Shown one piece after another: positions 6,699-14,910 of a DNA stretch of 16,049 nt. Origin of the DNA: Verrucomicrobiota bacterium (GTDB lineage Bacteria > Verrucomicrobiota > Verrucomicrobiia > Chthoniobacterales > UBA10450); contig QHNU01000051.1 in NCBI GenBank assembly GCA_003218525.1, forward strand, positions 1 to 16,049, read 5' to 3'. The notes beneath the pieces were generated by a model, which was not told the DNA's origin, ran no database searches, and was given only the letters and a program-made list of their open reading frames with translations. Both the position numbers and the translations under genes were made by a program. Positions within the stretch are counted from its first letter, which is position 1; the number at the start of each line of letters is the position of its first letter.

Positions 6699-7922
6699 AT
6701 GATCACCTTCTCCTATCAGGCCCGTGATACCACCGGTCGAATCGTTTCCGGTGTGCAAGAAGCTCTGAACGAAGAAAACGCCGTCACCGCCCTCATGAGT
6801 CGCGGTTTGATGGTGTTGTCGCTGCAACGCAAAGCCATCGCCAGCCGGTCGCGAAAGAAAGTCTGGACGGTAAAGGAAACCGACCTGGTTCTTTGCACCC
6901 GTCAACTTGCCACCATGATCGAAGCCGGTATTTCGTTGGTTCAAGCGCTGACCACGCTTTACGAACAGGCCGATCCGAAACGCCAGCGAGCGCTGCGCCA
7001 CGTCGTTAGCGACGTCACGACACGCGTGCAAGGCGGCGACAGTTTTAACGAAGCAATTGCCAAACACCCGCGCGTCTTCAACCGGCTGTTTGTCAGCATG
7101 GTGAAAGCGGGCGAGACCGGTGGCTTGCTGGCTGAGATTCTCGATCGCCTTGCCGGATTTCTCGAGGCCAGTGCGCGCCTGCGCAAGAAAGTGAAGTCGG
7201 CGATGACTTATCCAGTGATCGTAATCATTATTGCCTTCGCGATCACCACATTTTTGATCGTGCGGGTGGTTCCGGTATTCGGCGAAATCTTCGCCGATTT
7301 CGGTGCCAAACTTCCTGCTCCCACTCAGTTCCTTATTGATCTGAGCAACTTTGTTCGCGGTGAATGGTACGTCCTCTTTGGCGGACTCGCTGGCGTGATC
7401 TTCGGGGTTCGGGCCTTTTTGCGTTCCAAGCGCGGGAAGCAAATTTGGGACAAATGGAAGCTAAAATTGCCAGTGTTCGGTCCGCTCATTCACAAAATCT
7501 GTATGTCGCGTTTTGCGCGAACTTTTGCGCAGCTAATTCGTAGTGGCGTGCCGATCCTCGAGGTGCTCGATATCGTAGGCGGATCCTCCGGCAATCACGT
7601 GGTCGAGACCAGCATTAAGGGTGTCGCGGACGACGTCGAAAAGGGCGACAACCTTTCCACTTCGCTTTCGCGGAAACCGATTTTTCCGCCGATGCTCGTT
7701 CGAATGGTCGCAGCTGGCGAAGAGACCGGCAAAATCGACACCATGCTGGTGAAGATGGCGGATTTCTGGGACGAAGAAATCGAGGCCCTGCTCGATGCGC
7801 TCACGGCGCTAATCGAGCCGATGCTCATTGTTTTCCTCGGGGTGATTGTCGGCGGCATCGTCATCGCGATGTTCCTGCCGATCTTTAAGTTGAACGAGGT
7901 TGTGTCAACGAGCAAAAGCTAA
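6699..7922 (+). CDS. pilC: Type II secretion / type IV pilus inner-membrane platform protein (GspF/PilC family)
   Basis: This 407-residue polytopic protein belongs to the family that forms the inner-membrane platform on which the assembly ATPase acts to extrude or retract pseudopili. The N-terminus ITFSYQARDTTGRIVSG is typical. Two T2SSF repeats follow: residues 65-193 with MVKAGETGGLL (134-144) and 268-396 with MVAAGEETGKID (336-347). Hydrophobic helices lie at about 171-193, 223-240 and 373-396, and KSAMTYPVIVII (166-177) is the conserved entry to the first. The length is normal. It stands alone: the upstream gene is divergent and a strong terminator follows 25 bases after the stop. The usual partners (pilB, pilT, pilD, pilM) are absent from the window. 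PilC versus GspF cannot be decided from sequence alone. Confidence 0.93.
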   Translation: MITFSYQARDTTGRIVSGVQEALNEENAVTALMSRGLMVLSLQRKAIASRSRKKVWTVKETDLVLCTRQLATMIEAGISLVQALTTLYEQADPKRQRALRHVVSDVTTRVQGGDSFNEAIAKHPRVFNRLFVSMVKAGETGGLLAEILDRLAGFLEASARLRKKVKSAMTYPVIVIIIAFAITTFLIVRVVPVFGEIFADFGAKLPAPTQFLIDLSNFVRGEWYVLFGGLAGVIFGVRAFLRSKRGKQIWDKWKLKLPVFGPLIHKICMSRFARTFAQLIRSGVPILEVLDIVGGSSGNHVVETSIKGVADDVEKGDNLSTSLSRKPIFPPMLVRMVAAGEETGKIDTMLVKMADFWDEEIEALLDALTALIEPMLIVFLGVIVGGIVIAMFLPIFKLNEVVSTSKS

Positions 7923-7946
7923 GGAGAAGCTGCTCATAGACAGGGA

Positions 7947-7976
7947 GGGGCGAGTCGCAAGGCTCGCCCCTTTTTT
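7947..7976 (+). terminator. Intrinsic terminator after pilC
   Basis: GGGGCGAG (7947-7954), an 8-base loop, then the perfect complement CTCGCCCC (7963-7970) and six T residues (7971-7976). It lies 25 bases beyond the pilC stop. On the minus strand the stem is not followed by a T-run, so it works only for the plus direction. Confidence 0.93.
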
Positions 7977-8149
7977 CACCCACGATCAAAGTGCGTCGCG
8001 AGCGCGATCGCAGCCTGGCTATTTCCAGTCGCGCAATCCCAAGCCCCCACCCGAGCTGGGCTCATTGAGGCTAAATAAGCAAACGGTTCGTTGGGACACC
8101 GCGGCCGGAATTTCGCGTGGTCGGCAGCGTGTCCTGAAAAATGGTCCTT
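7976..8149 (-). pseudogene. N-terminal remnant of a class I SAM-dependent methyltransferase
   Basis: The 180-base gap between the lhr stop and the pilC terminator is not empty. In one minus-strand frame it encodes 57 residues beginning KDHFSGHAADHAKFRP and including NEPFAYLAS and AWDCATGNSQAAIAL, then HFDRG and a TGA at 7976. This is the start of a class I methyltransferase: a DHFS.HA.DYA.FRP opening, then motif I, which binds S-adenosylmethionine. An intact relative would continue for about 200 residues. Here it ends just after motif I, and the rest is absent from the window. No ATG, GTG or TTG precedes the homology; the codons before it read ATA ATT TTC. Start and body are therefore both lost, which marks a decayed gene. 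It follows lhr by a few bases on the same strand, so the intact gene may once have been in that operon. Confidence 0.75.
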
Positions 8150-8154
8150 GAAAA

Positions 8155-10773
8155 TTATCGAGAAGACTGTGTCGAGACCGTGGTTTCCCTGCCAGCAATT
8201 TGCTCCACTCGCGCATACATTTCGTGATAGATACGCTCGACCGCCGCGGCCGGATCTTCCAGCATCATGCTCTCTTTGATCTTGCTCGCGTAAATGGGGA
8301 ACGAGAATGGCGAAACCGCCGGCAATTTGCGGAGTGTCCAATCATAGTGCTGGACGCGATCAAGGAAAACATTCGCCTCTTCGGCATCAAGAAAAATATG
8401 CATAGCTTGTCGATAGGCTTCCTCAAGTAACGGATGGTCCGGCTCGTGTTGCTCGAGGACTCGGAAGATCACTTCCGAGCTCCAATTGAGTTGCTTTTTT
8501 TTCCGGGCATGTCCGGGATAGTTGCGCGGGACCATCAAACCGGTCTGGGCTATGCCGCGGAACTGCCATTTGACCAGCTCCGATCGACGCAAGGCCGCCC
8601 GCAAATCCTCCTCCGCACCCTCGCGCTCAAAGCAAAGACGCCAATCTTCCAGCGTTAATTCTTGAAACGGTCGAAGCGTAAGGAGAAATCCGTAATCGTC
8701 GATCGTGACGAGCGCATTTCCTCCGCTGCGATTCTTCACTCGCCAGGCGATGATGCGAGAAAGCGCGTCATTCGCGCTGCGGCCAATGAGGGCGTGAAAA
8801 AAATAATGGGAGAAGTTTTCCTCCCGATACAGCTCGATCAGCATCCGATCGCCATCAGGAATATCTGAGATCCCAAGTTGCGCCCGAAACTGCTCAACGA
8901 TGGCCTGGGCGTTGGCGAGCGAGATCTGATAATTTTCGACCAGCCAATCGAGCGCAATCGTATCATCTGATTCGATCCGCAATCGCTCGGCGAGTTCGGC
9001 GCGCAATTCCCGAACGGCGCGGGCGAGGCCGGAGGTGAGCGGCATTTTCGCCGCGTTCCAGCGCGGGACTGTCGGCAAATGTCCATCGGCCCGCTCCACG
9101 TAAGCTTCCTGCACACCGGTTTCGATCAGCCGCAGGACCCGCCCGCCGAGGACGAATAGGTCGCCCAGCTGCATGCCCTTGATGAACGCTTCCTCGACCG
9201 AGCCGAGGCGCCGCCGATTCAAAATCACATCGACGAATCCTTCAGAAACGATGGTGCCGATATTAACGAGAAATTCACGAGCGATGCGCGGATGTGCGAG
9301 CGAGATGACCCTGTGGTGATCAATCGAAATTTTTCCGAAGACGCCGGTGTATTGTTTGGCGAGCGAATCTCCGCCGCCTTCGAGATATTGGAGAATGCGT
9401 TCGAACTCATCACGGGTCAGATCACGAAACGGCAGCGCTCTTCTGGTTAGCTGGTAGATGGCTTCGGCCGGCGTGGCCTTTAGCGCCGCGATCCCGACGA
9501 TGTGTTGCGCGACGACATCGTATGGCTTCTCCAGGATCTTGATCGGATCAAGCGCGCGCTCTCGCACCAGTTTTGCCGTTGCCGTTGCTTCCGCGAGATC
9601 ATTGACGTTGGTGGCGACGAGAATTCCGTGACTGCTTTTGTTGAGGGAATGACCTGAGCGGCCGATCCGTTGGATTGCTCGCGAGACGCCTTTCGGCGTG
9701 GCGACCATGACGACGAGATCGACGGCGCCAATGTCGATCCCGAGCTCGAGGCTGGTTGAGCAAACAACGGCGCGCAGTTCACCATTTTTCAAGCGATCTT
9801 CCACTTCCAATCGCACGCTTCGATCGAGGGAGGCGTGATGGGTCTCAATCTGATCGGCTAATTCCGGCAACAATTCCCTTAACCGGAAGCCGATTTGCTC
9901 CGCTGCCGACCGCACATTGGTAAACACGATGACCGACTGATGTAATCGGATCAGCTGCGAAAGCTCGGCATAAAGTCTCACGCCGGTGTAGCCCGATGGG
10001 GGGTAGGGATCGCGGCGAATCGGAGAAAAGACTTCCACAATTTGTTCCTTCTCGATTTGTGCCTCGGCGACGCGGCAATCGCGTCCCTCTCCCACTAGGA
10101 AGCGGGCGAGCAGATCCAACGGGGCGGCGGTCCCCGACAGGCCGATTCGACACACTGCCGGTGCGGTGGTGGTACGAAGCGCCTCGAGGCGTTCGAGCGA
10201 GATGCTAAGATCGGTGCCACGCTTGTTTCCGGCAAAGGAATGTAGTTCGTCAACAATCACGAACTCGGCCACTGTCAGGTGTCGGGCATAACTTTCCTGA
10301 GCGAGAAGAACGGCGAGACTTTCTGGGGTGGTGACGAGAAATTGGGCAGGACGCTCGCGAAATTTCACTCGCTCATTCGCGGGCGTGTCGCCGGTACGGA
10401 GGTGAATGCGAACATCCTTATCCAAGCCCATTCCAATGATTGGCGCTCGCAAATTTTTTTCGATGTCGTAGGCGAGGGCGCGCAACGGCGAGACGTAAAT
10501 ACAGCCGACGCCGGTTGGCAGTTGGCCGGTTTCGATCTGACGAAGAAGGGAATCGAAAACACCAAGAAAGCCGGCCAGGGTTTTTCCGCTACCGGTCGGC
10601 GACGTAAGCAGGATGGATTGGCGATCGAGAACTGCGGGGACGCAGAGCAGTTGGGCGTGCGTGAAATTGGGATAGCTCGAGCGAAACCACTCGCGCAACC
10701 GCGGATGCAGTTTCGCGGCAAGGGATTCGGATGTTTCTGGTAACTCTTTCTTAGTACCCGTGGAGACGGTCAT
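8155..10773 (-). CDS. lhr: Lhr-core type DEAD/DEAH superfamily 2 helicase
   Basis: This 872-residue helicase is of the Lhr (large helicase-related) core type, an ATP-driven 3'-5' translocase tied to DNA repair. Motifs, numbered from the ATG at 10773: Q-like region FTHAQLLCVPAVL, motif I SPTGSGKT (58-65), motif Ia SPLRALAYD, motif Ib TTPESLAVLL, motif II DELH (175-178), motif III SGTA (213-216), motif V STSLELGIDIGAVDLV and motif VI QRIGRSGH (368-375). C-terminal to these, VPRWNAAKMPL carries the conserved Trp of Lhr proteins that contacts DNA. The length equals Lhr-core and is much shorter than E. coli Lhr (about 1,500). The frame extends 18 codons upstream to a GTG at 10827, but those residues look unconserved, so I prefer the ATG. 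It lies downstream of rarA on the same strand. The ligase and phosphoesterase partners seen in some genomes are absent. Confidence 0.92.
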   Translation of the reverse strand: MTVSTGTKKELPETSESLAAKLHPRLREWFRSSYPNFTHAQLLCVPAVLDRQSILLTSPTGSGKTLAGFLGVFDSLLRQIETGQLPTGVGCIYVSPLRALAYDIEKNLRAPIIGMGLDKDVRIHLRTGDTPANERVKFRERPAQFLVTTPESLAVLLAQESYARHLTVAEFVIVDELHSFAGNKRGTDLSISLERLEALRTTTAPAVCRIGLSGTAAPLDLLARFLVGEGRDCRVAEAQIEKEQIVEVFSPIRRDPYPPSGYTGVRLYAELSQLIRLHQSVIVFTNVRSAAEQIGFRLRELLPELADQIETHHASLDRSVRLEVEDRLKNGELRAVVCSTSLELGIDIGAVDLVVMVATPKGVSRAIQRIGRSGHSLNKSSHGILVATNVNDLAEATATAKLVRERALDPIKILEKPYDVVAQHIVGIAALKATPAEAIYQLTRRALPFRDLTRDEFERILQYLEGGGDSLAKQYTGVFGKISIDHHRVISLAHPRIAREFLVNIGTIVSEGFVDVILNRRRLGSVEEAFIKGMQLGDLFVLGGRVLRLIETGVQEAYVERADGHLPTVPRWNAAKMPLTSGLARAVRELRAELAERLRIESDDTIALDWLVENYQISLANAQAIVEQFRAQLGISDIPDGDRMLIELYREENFSHYFFHALIGRSANDALSRIIAWRVKNRSGGNALVTIDDYGFLLTLRPFQELTLEDWRLCFEREGAEEDLRAALRRSELVKWQFRGIAQTGLMVPRNYPGHARKKKQLNWSSEVIFRVLEQHEPDHPLLEEAYRQAMHIFLDAEEANVFLDRVQHYDWTLRKLPAVSPFSFPIYASKIKESMMLEDPAAAVERIYHEMYARVEQIAGRETTVSTQSSR

Positions 10774-10864
10774 GTTCAGCGACAGGAGACATCTCTTGGC
10801 TATCAAATGGCCTAGTCGAGATGCCACGCGTCCGCTCGGGACGACAATACGGCGCGTTTCTACA

Positions 10865-12040
10865 CTAGACTTCAGGATTTACCGGGAAATGTTTGTTCTT
10901 GAGATGCTCCGGGACACGCTCGGTTTGCTCGGATTCAATTTCTTCGGTCGCGGAAGCGAGGGCTTCGTAGGCTTCTCGATTCTTTTTCGCGCGACACATG
11001 TAAGCAGTGGCGTGGGCGAGGGGAATACGCGCCTCCGGCATCCCGACGAACTCCACGGCTTGCTGCGTGGCGATGGCGAGCGGCAACGCTTCGGGATCGG
11101 CCAGGCCGATATCTTCGCTCGCGAAAATGACGATGCGGCGCGCGATAAAGCGAAAATCTTCGCCGGCGTGGAGCATTTTCGCTAGCCAGTAGATCGCGCC
11201 TTTTTCATCGGATCCGCGCATGCTTTTGATGAAGGCACTGATCGTATCGTAATGGGCATCGCCCACCCGGTCGTAAACGACCGCTTTCTGTTGAATGCTC
11301 TCCTCGGCAACTCTGAGCGTGAAGTGGATCGCTCCGTCGGAGGCCGCCGGTGTGGTGAGCACGCCAAGCTCGAGCGCGTTCAGACATTTGCGTGCGTCGC
11401 CGTCGCTCAGCTTCGCGAGATGACGCCGCGCGTCATCGTCCATTCGGACTTTGTAATTACCAAGGCCGCGATCTGAATCAGCCAGTGCCCGATCGATCAA
11501 AAGCTCGAGCTGTTCCACCGACAGCGGTTCGAGTCGAAAAACAAGCGATCGCGAAACCAGTGCGCTGTTGACATAAAAGTAGGGATTGTAAGTGGTTGCC
11601 CCGATCAGCCGCAGATTTCCACTTTCAACATCCGGGAGCAAAATGTCCTGCTGTGTTTTATTGAAGTGGTGAATTTCGTCGACAAAGACGATTGTCTTTT
11701 GACCGGATGTGCGGATCCGGCCGGCCGCCGCCGCAACCACTTTGCGCATTTCCGCGACGTTGCTTTCGACGCCGCTAAGCCGTTGGAATTTCGCATTGGT
11801 CAACCGGGCAATGATCTGCGCGAGCGTCGTTTTTCCCGTACCGGGCGGGCCGGAAAGGATTACCGATGGCAGCCGATCTGCTTCAATGGCGCGGCGCAAA
11901 AGTTTTCCTGGCGCCAGGATATGTTCCTGACCAACGAATTCCTCGAGGGAACGCGGCCGCATTCGGGTGGCGAGAGGCGCAGCCCGACTCGCTTTTTCGA
12001 TGTTTTCGCCCTCGGCTTCACTGAACAAATCTTGCACCAA
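10865..12040 (-). CDS. rarA: Replication-associated recombination protein A (AAA+ ATPase), short C-terminus
   Basis: RarA (MgsA) is a clamp-loader-like AAA+ ATPase that acts at stalled replication forks. Visible parts are DLFSEAE at the N-terminus, RMRPRSLEEFVGQEHIL (26-42), Walker A GPPGTGKTT (64-72), LSGVESNVAEMRKV (88-101), Walker B VFVDEIHHF (118-126), sensor 1 GATTYNPYF (147-155), GDARKCLNALEL (sensor 2), then KSMRGSDEKGAIYWLAKML and ASEDIGLADPEALPLA, all classic. The length is 391; the family is usually about 425-445 and ends with a YKYPHD...QYLPE block. Here the protein stops at EHLKNKHFPVNPEV with no such block, and the other two frames do not supply it. The start is TTG (12040) or the next codon GTG (12037); no ATG fits. 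It is divergent from the DUF1460 gene. Confidence 0.93.
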   Translation of the reverse strand: MVQDLFSEAEGENIEKASRAAPLATRMRPRSLEEFVGQEHILAPGKLLRRAIEADRLPSVILSGPPGTGKTTLAQIIARLTNAKFQRLSGVESNVAEMRKVVAAAAGRIRTSGQKTIVFVDEIHHFNKTQQDILLPDVESGNLRLIGATTYNPYFYVNSALVSRSLVFRLEPLSVEQLELLIDRALADSDRGLGNYKVRMDDDARRHLAKLSDGDARKCLNALELGVLTTPAASDGAIHFTLRVAEESIQQKAVVYDRVGDAHYDTISAFIKSMRGSDEKGAIYWLAKMLHAGEDFRFIARRIVIFASEDIGLADPEALPLAIATQQAVEFVGMPEARIPLAHATAYMCRAKKNREAYEALASATEEIESEQTERVPEHLKNKHFPVNPEV

Positions 12041-12135
12041 AAAATTTACGACGGTGACGAATGCGGCGCATGCGATTTCCGCGGGAGAAAATTGGCACGG
12101 GTTGCGCTGTCTCTAATCTCGCCAACAATGCACGG

Positions 12136-13023
12136 ATGCGTTTGAGACTGTTGATCACGATCTTGGCCGCCGCGGCTGCCGCAAAGGCCGGTGCGGACGT
12201 GACTCTGCCGATGAGCAGAGTTTTCAAGGGGCAGGACCGCTTCGAACAACTGGTCGTTCGCGCTAAGGCGGAAAATTGGAGTTCAGTGCCGATCGGCGGA
12301 CGGACAGCGGCAGTCGGACAGGCGATGGTTGGTACACCTTATCGATCTTATACGCTCGAAATCGATAATCGAGTCGAGTCGCCGTCAGTCAATTTCAAAG
12401 GCCTGGATTGCTGGACCTTTTTTGAGATTGCGCTCAGCTTCGCGCGCATGCTTGACGAACCGGTGGCGAGCTGGACGCCGTCGACTCTTCTTCATTACAT
12501 CGAACTCGACCGATATCGTAGCGGCGAATGCACCGGCGATTATCTTTCGCGGCTGCATTATTTGGAAGATTGGCTGTACGATAATAGCCGGCGGGGTTTG
12601 GTCCAAGATCTAACCCGCACTCTAGGCGGCGTGAGCGTATCGCATTCCGCCCGCGAAATGACAAACGGCTGGCGCCACTACCGCTACCTGGTTGCAAATC
12701 GCGCGCTGCTGCGTCCGCTCAGCCAAATGGAGGCGCGCGTCAGCTCGCAACCGCTCTACGAAATTCCCAAAAGCCGCGTCGCTTCCATTGAGCCGCGGCT
12801 TCGCAGCGGCGATATCATTGGAATTGTCTCGCGCGACGGAGGCTCAATGCGGGCAACATCACACGTCGGACTCGCGCTGCGCTCCGGCGACGGCACACTC
12901 CACTTCATGCATGCCTCCGCCCCGCACAATTACGGCAAGGTCGTGGTCGATTCACGATTATCCGCCTACCTTTATCGTTACCGCAGCGACACGGGGATTC
13001 TCGTCGCTCGGCCTCTGCGCTAG
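12136..13023 (+). CDS. Exported DUF1460 protein (NlpC/P60-like, putative peptidoglycan amidase or endopeptidase)
   Basis: This 295-residue protein belongs to DUF1460, annotated as N-acetylmuramoyl-L-alanine amidase-like and related to the NlpC/P60 cysteine peptidases that cut peptidoglycan. The N-terminus MRLRLLITILAAAAAAKAGA is a signal peptide, so it acts in the periplasm. VGTPYRSYTLE (65-75) is the conserved entry. The nucleophile Cys92 lies in KGLDCWTFFE (88-97), and His243 in TSHVGLAL with the following LHFMHAS (255-261) complete the expected Cys/His site. I chose ATG at 12136 over the in-frame ATG at 12061 because only the later start puts the signal peptide at the N-terminus. The stop TAG is embedded in a CTAG shared with the oppositely oriented HPr gene. 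A role in muropeptide recycling or cell-wall turnover is inferred. Confidence 0.88.
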   Translation: MRLRLLITILAAAAAAKAGADVTLPMSRVFKGQDRFEQLVVRAKAENWSSVPIGGRTAAVGQAMVGTPYRSYTLEIDNRVESPSVNFKGLDCWTFFEIALSFARMLDEPVASWTPSTLLHYIELDRYRSGECTGDYLSRLHYLEDWLYDNSRRGLVQDLTRTLGGVSVSHSAREMTNGWRHYRYLVANRALLRPLSQMEARVSSQPLYEIPKSRVASIEPRLRSGDIIGIVSRDGGSMRATSHVGLALRSGDGTLHFMHASAPHNYGKVVVDSRLSAYLYRYRSDTGILVARPLR

Positions 13024-13322
13024 TCGTCACCGCGTTCGCGAAATTCATCGAGCAGTTTTTCCAGCCGCGCGACAGCTGCTTCGGCATCGGAGCCGTGTGC
13101 CTCCAACGTCGCCGTCGCGCCGCAATCGAGGTTCGCCCGCATTACCTCGATAAGACTGCTGGCGGAAAAGCGCTTACCCCCTTTGATGATCCAGATATCG
13201 GCGCGAAACGCATTGGCGCGACGAACAAATTCCGCGGCCGGTCGCGCGTGCAGGCCCAGTTCGTTAGTAATTCTGACCTCGCGCCGGATAGTGACCGCTT
13301 CTTTATGGCGTTGCAGGCTCAT
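13020..13322 (-). CDS. ptsH: HPr-family phosphocarrier protein
   Basis: This 100-residue HPr-like protein carries the histidine-loop motif TNELGLHARPAAEF with His25 (His15 of standard HPr), the site phosphorylated by enzyme I. Exactly 31 residues later Ser56 in ASSLIEVM sits at the place of regulatory Ser46, the HPr kinase target. The body KGGKRFSASSL...ATLEAHGSDAE and the C-terminal helix fit the open-faced sandwich fold. I chose ATG at 13322 because it overlaps the permease stop as ATGA; the in-frame ATG at 13340 would add six residues. It therefore appears to be the last gene of the ABC transporter operon and translationally coupled to it, which is unusual. No enzyme I, EIIA or HPr kinase is in the window. 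It may act in regulation rather than sugar uptake (inference). Confidence 0.88.
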   Translation of the reverse strand: MSLQRHKEAVTIRREVRITNELGLHARPAAEFVRRANAFRADIWIIKGGKRFSASSLIEVMRANLDCGATATLEAHGSDAEAAVARLEKLLDEFRERGDD

Positions 13323-14086
13323 GCCTGGCTCGTACCCCATCGGCGGTGCAGAAACCTTTCGATCGGGGAAAAGAATATTTTATCGGCGAGCAGTCCGATC
13401 ACGACAATAACAAACATGATCCCGATGACCTGGTCCATTGCGCTCAGCTCCCGACCATAGTGCAGCAACTGACCCAGGCCGAAGCCAGTCAGGATAGTGA
13501 CGAAGATTTCTGCTGCCATCAGCGAGCGCCAGGCGAAAGCCCAGCCCTGTTTCATCCCGCTGACGATGAACGGCAGCGCAGCCGGAAGAATGACTTTGAA
13601 CCACATGTGCAATCTCTTCGAACCCATGGTCAGGGCGGCGCGGCGATAAATCGGAGGCACGTTGCGCACGCCGGTGTCGGTCGCGATTACGACCGACCAT
13701 AACGTTCCCATGACAACGACAAAGAGCATGGCGGCTTCGCTTTGGCCGAACCAGAGCAGCGCCAGCGGCACCCAGCAAACGCTCGGTAAGGTCTGCAGTC
13801 CCAGCGCCAACGTCCCTATGGTATCGTGAAATATCTTGGCCCTCGCTGTTAAAAATCCGAGCGGCAATCCACCAAGAATACCGATGAAATAACCAACGAG
13901 CAGACGGCGCATGGTGATGACGGTGGCATGGAAGAGGGTGCCGTCGGTCACCGCGTTTTCCAGATATTGTACCACTTGAATTGGCGCGGGCAAAAGGACC
14001 GGAGACCAGATTTTGGCGCGAAACGCGCCTTCCCACAGCGCAATCAGGACAGAAAAGAAGACGAGCGAAAAAAGAATGCGTTTCAT
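13319..14086 (-). CDS. ABC transporter permease, sulfonate/nitrate/taurine class
   Basis: This 255-residue inner-membrane permease is of the SsuC/TauC/NrtB type. Hydrophobic helices lie at about 3-20, 60-80, 93-113, 118-138, 183-203 and 219-239. The cytoplasmic EAA-like coupling loop is YRRAALTMGSKRLHMW (147-162), followed by VILPAALPFIVSG, and contacts the ATPase. QTLPSVCWVPLALLWFG (98-114) is the typical family segment. Its ATG lies in an ATGA overlap with the ATPase stop, and its own stop is in an ATGA overlap with the HPr start, so this part of the operon is tightly coupled. It likely works as a homodimer. The substrate cannot be told from the permease. Confidence 0.92.
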   Translation of the reverse strand: MKRILFSLVFFSVLIALWEGAFRAKIWSPVLLPAPIQVVQYLENAVTDGTLFHATVITMRRLLVGYFIGILGGLPLGFLTARAKIFHDTIGTLALGLQTLPSVCWVPLALLWFGQSEAAMLFVVVMGTLWSVVIATDTGVRNVPPIYRRAALTMGSKRLHMWFKVILPAALPFIVSGMKQGWAFAWRSLMAAEIFVTILTGFGLGQLLHYGRELSAMDQVIGIMFVIVVIGLLADKIFFSPIERFLHRRWGTSQA

Positions 14087-14910
14087 TCGGCCACGGCGAG
14101 TTCGGATCCGCTAAAATTCTTCAACGCTCGCGTAATTCGACTCGCATAACCAGCGAGGTCAACGCTGTTGATATCACGGGGCCTCGGCAAATCGACCGCG
14201 AATTCCTCCTGGATCCTTCCCGGATGGGGCGAGAAAAGCAGGACGCGATCGCCAAGACAGGCGGCCTCGCGCACATTGTGAGTGACGAAAACGATCGTTT
14301 TCCGCCGCGCTTTCCAAATCTGCTGGAGATCGCCGTAGAGCTGCTCTCGGGTGAGGGCATCTAGCGCAGCGAAAGGCTCGTCCATCAGCAGCACGCGCGG
14401 ATTCGGGGCCAGCGCGCGAGCAAGGGCGACCCGCTGCTTCATCCCGCCGGAAAGCTCGTGAATATTTGCGTGTTCGAAGCGCGTCAGCCCGACGAGCTCG
14501 AGATAATACTTGGCTACATCGTAACGATCTTTACGTGTCAGATTCGGCTTCAGTTTCAGACCAAAGAGCACGTTATCGAGCACGTCGAGCCAGGGAAACA
14601 GGGCCGACTCTTGGAACATCACGAGACGCTCCCTTCCAGGTCCAGTCACCGGTTCACCGTCGGCAAGAACGGTTCCGCTGTCCGGTTTTTCCAGACCGGC
14701 GATGATGTTCAAGAGGGTCGATTTTCCGCAGCCACTCACCCCGACGAGACAGACAAATTCACCTTCTGCTACGCTCAAGCTCACGCGATCGAGCGCGAGC
14801 ACGTCACCGGCAGTGCCACGAAAGCTTTTCGAAACGTTCTGAATCAGGAGCTTGCTCGGAGAAATGACCGCGAGCTCCTCCGTAACGGAACCTGTCTTGT
14901 GACGCAGCAT
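14083..14910 (-). CDS. ABC transporter ATP-binding protein, sulfonate/nitrate/taurine class
   Basis: This 275-residue ATPase is of the SsuB/TauB/NrtD type and powers the importer from the cytoplasmic side. Motifs: Walker A GVSGCGKST (57-65), Q-loop Gln100 in VMFQESALFPW, signature LSGGMKQR (153-160), Walker B VLLMDEPFAALD (173-184), and switch His211 in VFVTHNVREA. No C-terminal regulatory domain is present. The ATG (14910) shares one base with the binding-protein stop (TGATG), so it is translated after that gene. About 20 residues precede the usual KLLIQNVSKSF beginning. Function is certain at the level of family; the specific cargo is not. Confidence 0.94.
   Translation of the reverse strand: MLRHKTGSVTEELAVISPSKLLIQNVSKSFRGTAGDVLALDRVSLSVAEGEFVCLVGVSGCGKSTLLNIIAGLEKPDSGTVLADGEPVTGPGRERLVMFQESALFPWLDVLDNVLFGLKLKPNLTRKDRYDVAKYYLELVGLTRFEHANIHELSGGMKQRVALARALAPNPRVLLMDEPFAALDALTREQLYGDLQQIWKARRKTIVFVTHNVREAACLGDRVLLFSPHPGRIQEEFAVDLPRPRDINSVDLAGYASRITRALKNFSGSELAVAE

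Noticed and set aside
6645..7442. A 265-codon open frame on the minus strand
   Set aside because: It is antisense to pilC, which is certain, and its sequence is polar without motifs. Only the last 13 codons, after a ribosome site, are kept as a possible leader.
10774..10827. N-terminal extension of the Lhr helicase from GTG at 10827
   Set aside because: The 18 extra residues show no resemblance to Lhr N-termini, and an ATG follows at 10773; I kept the shorter form.
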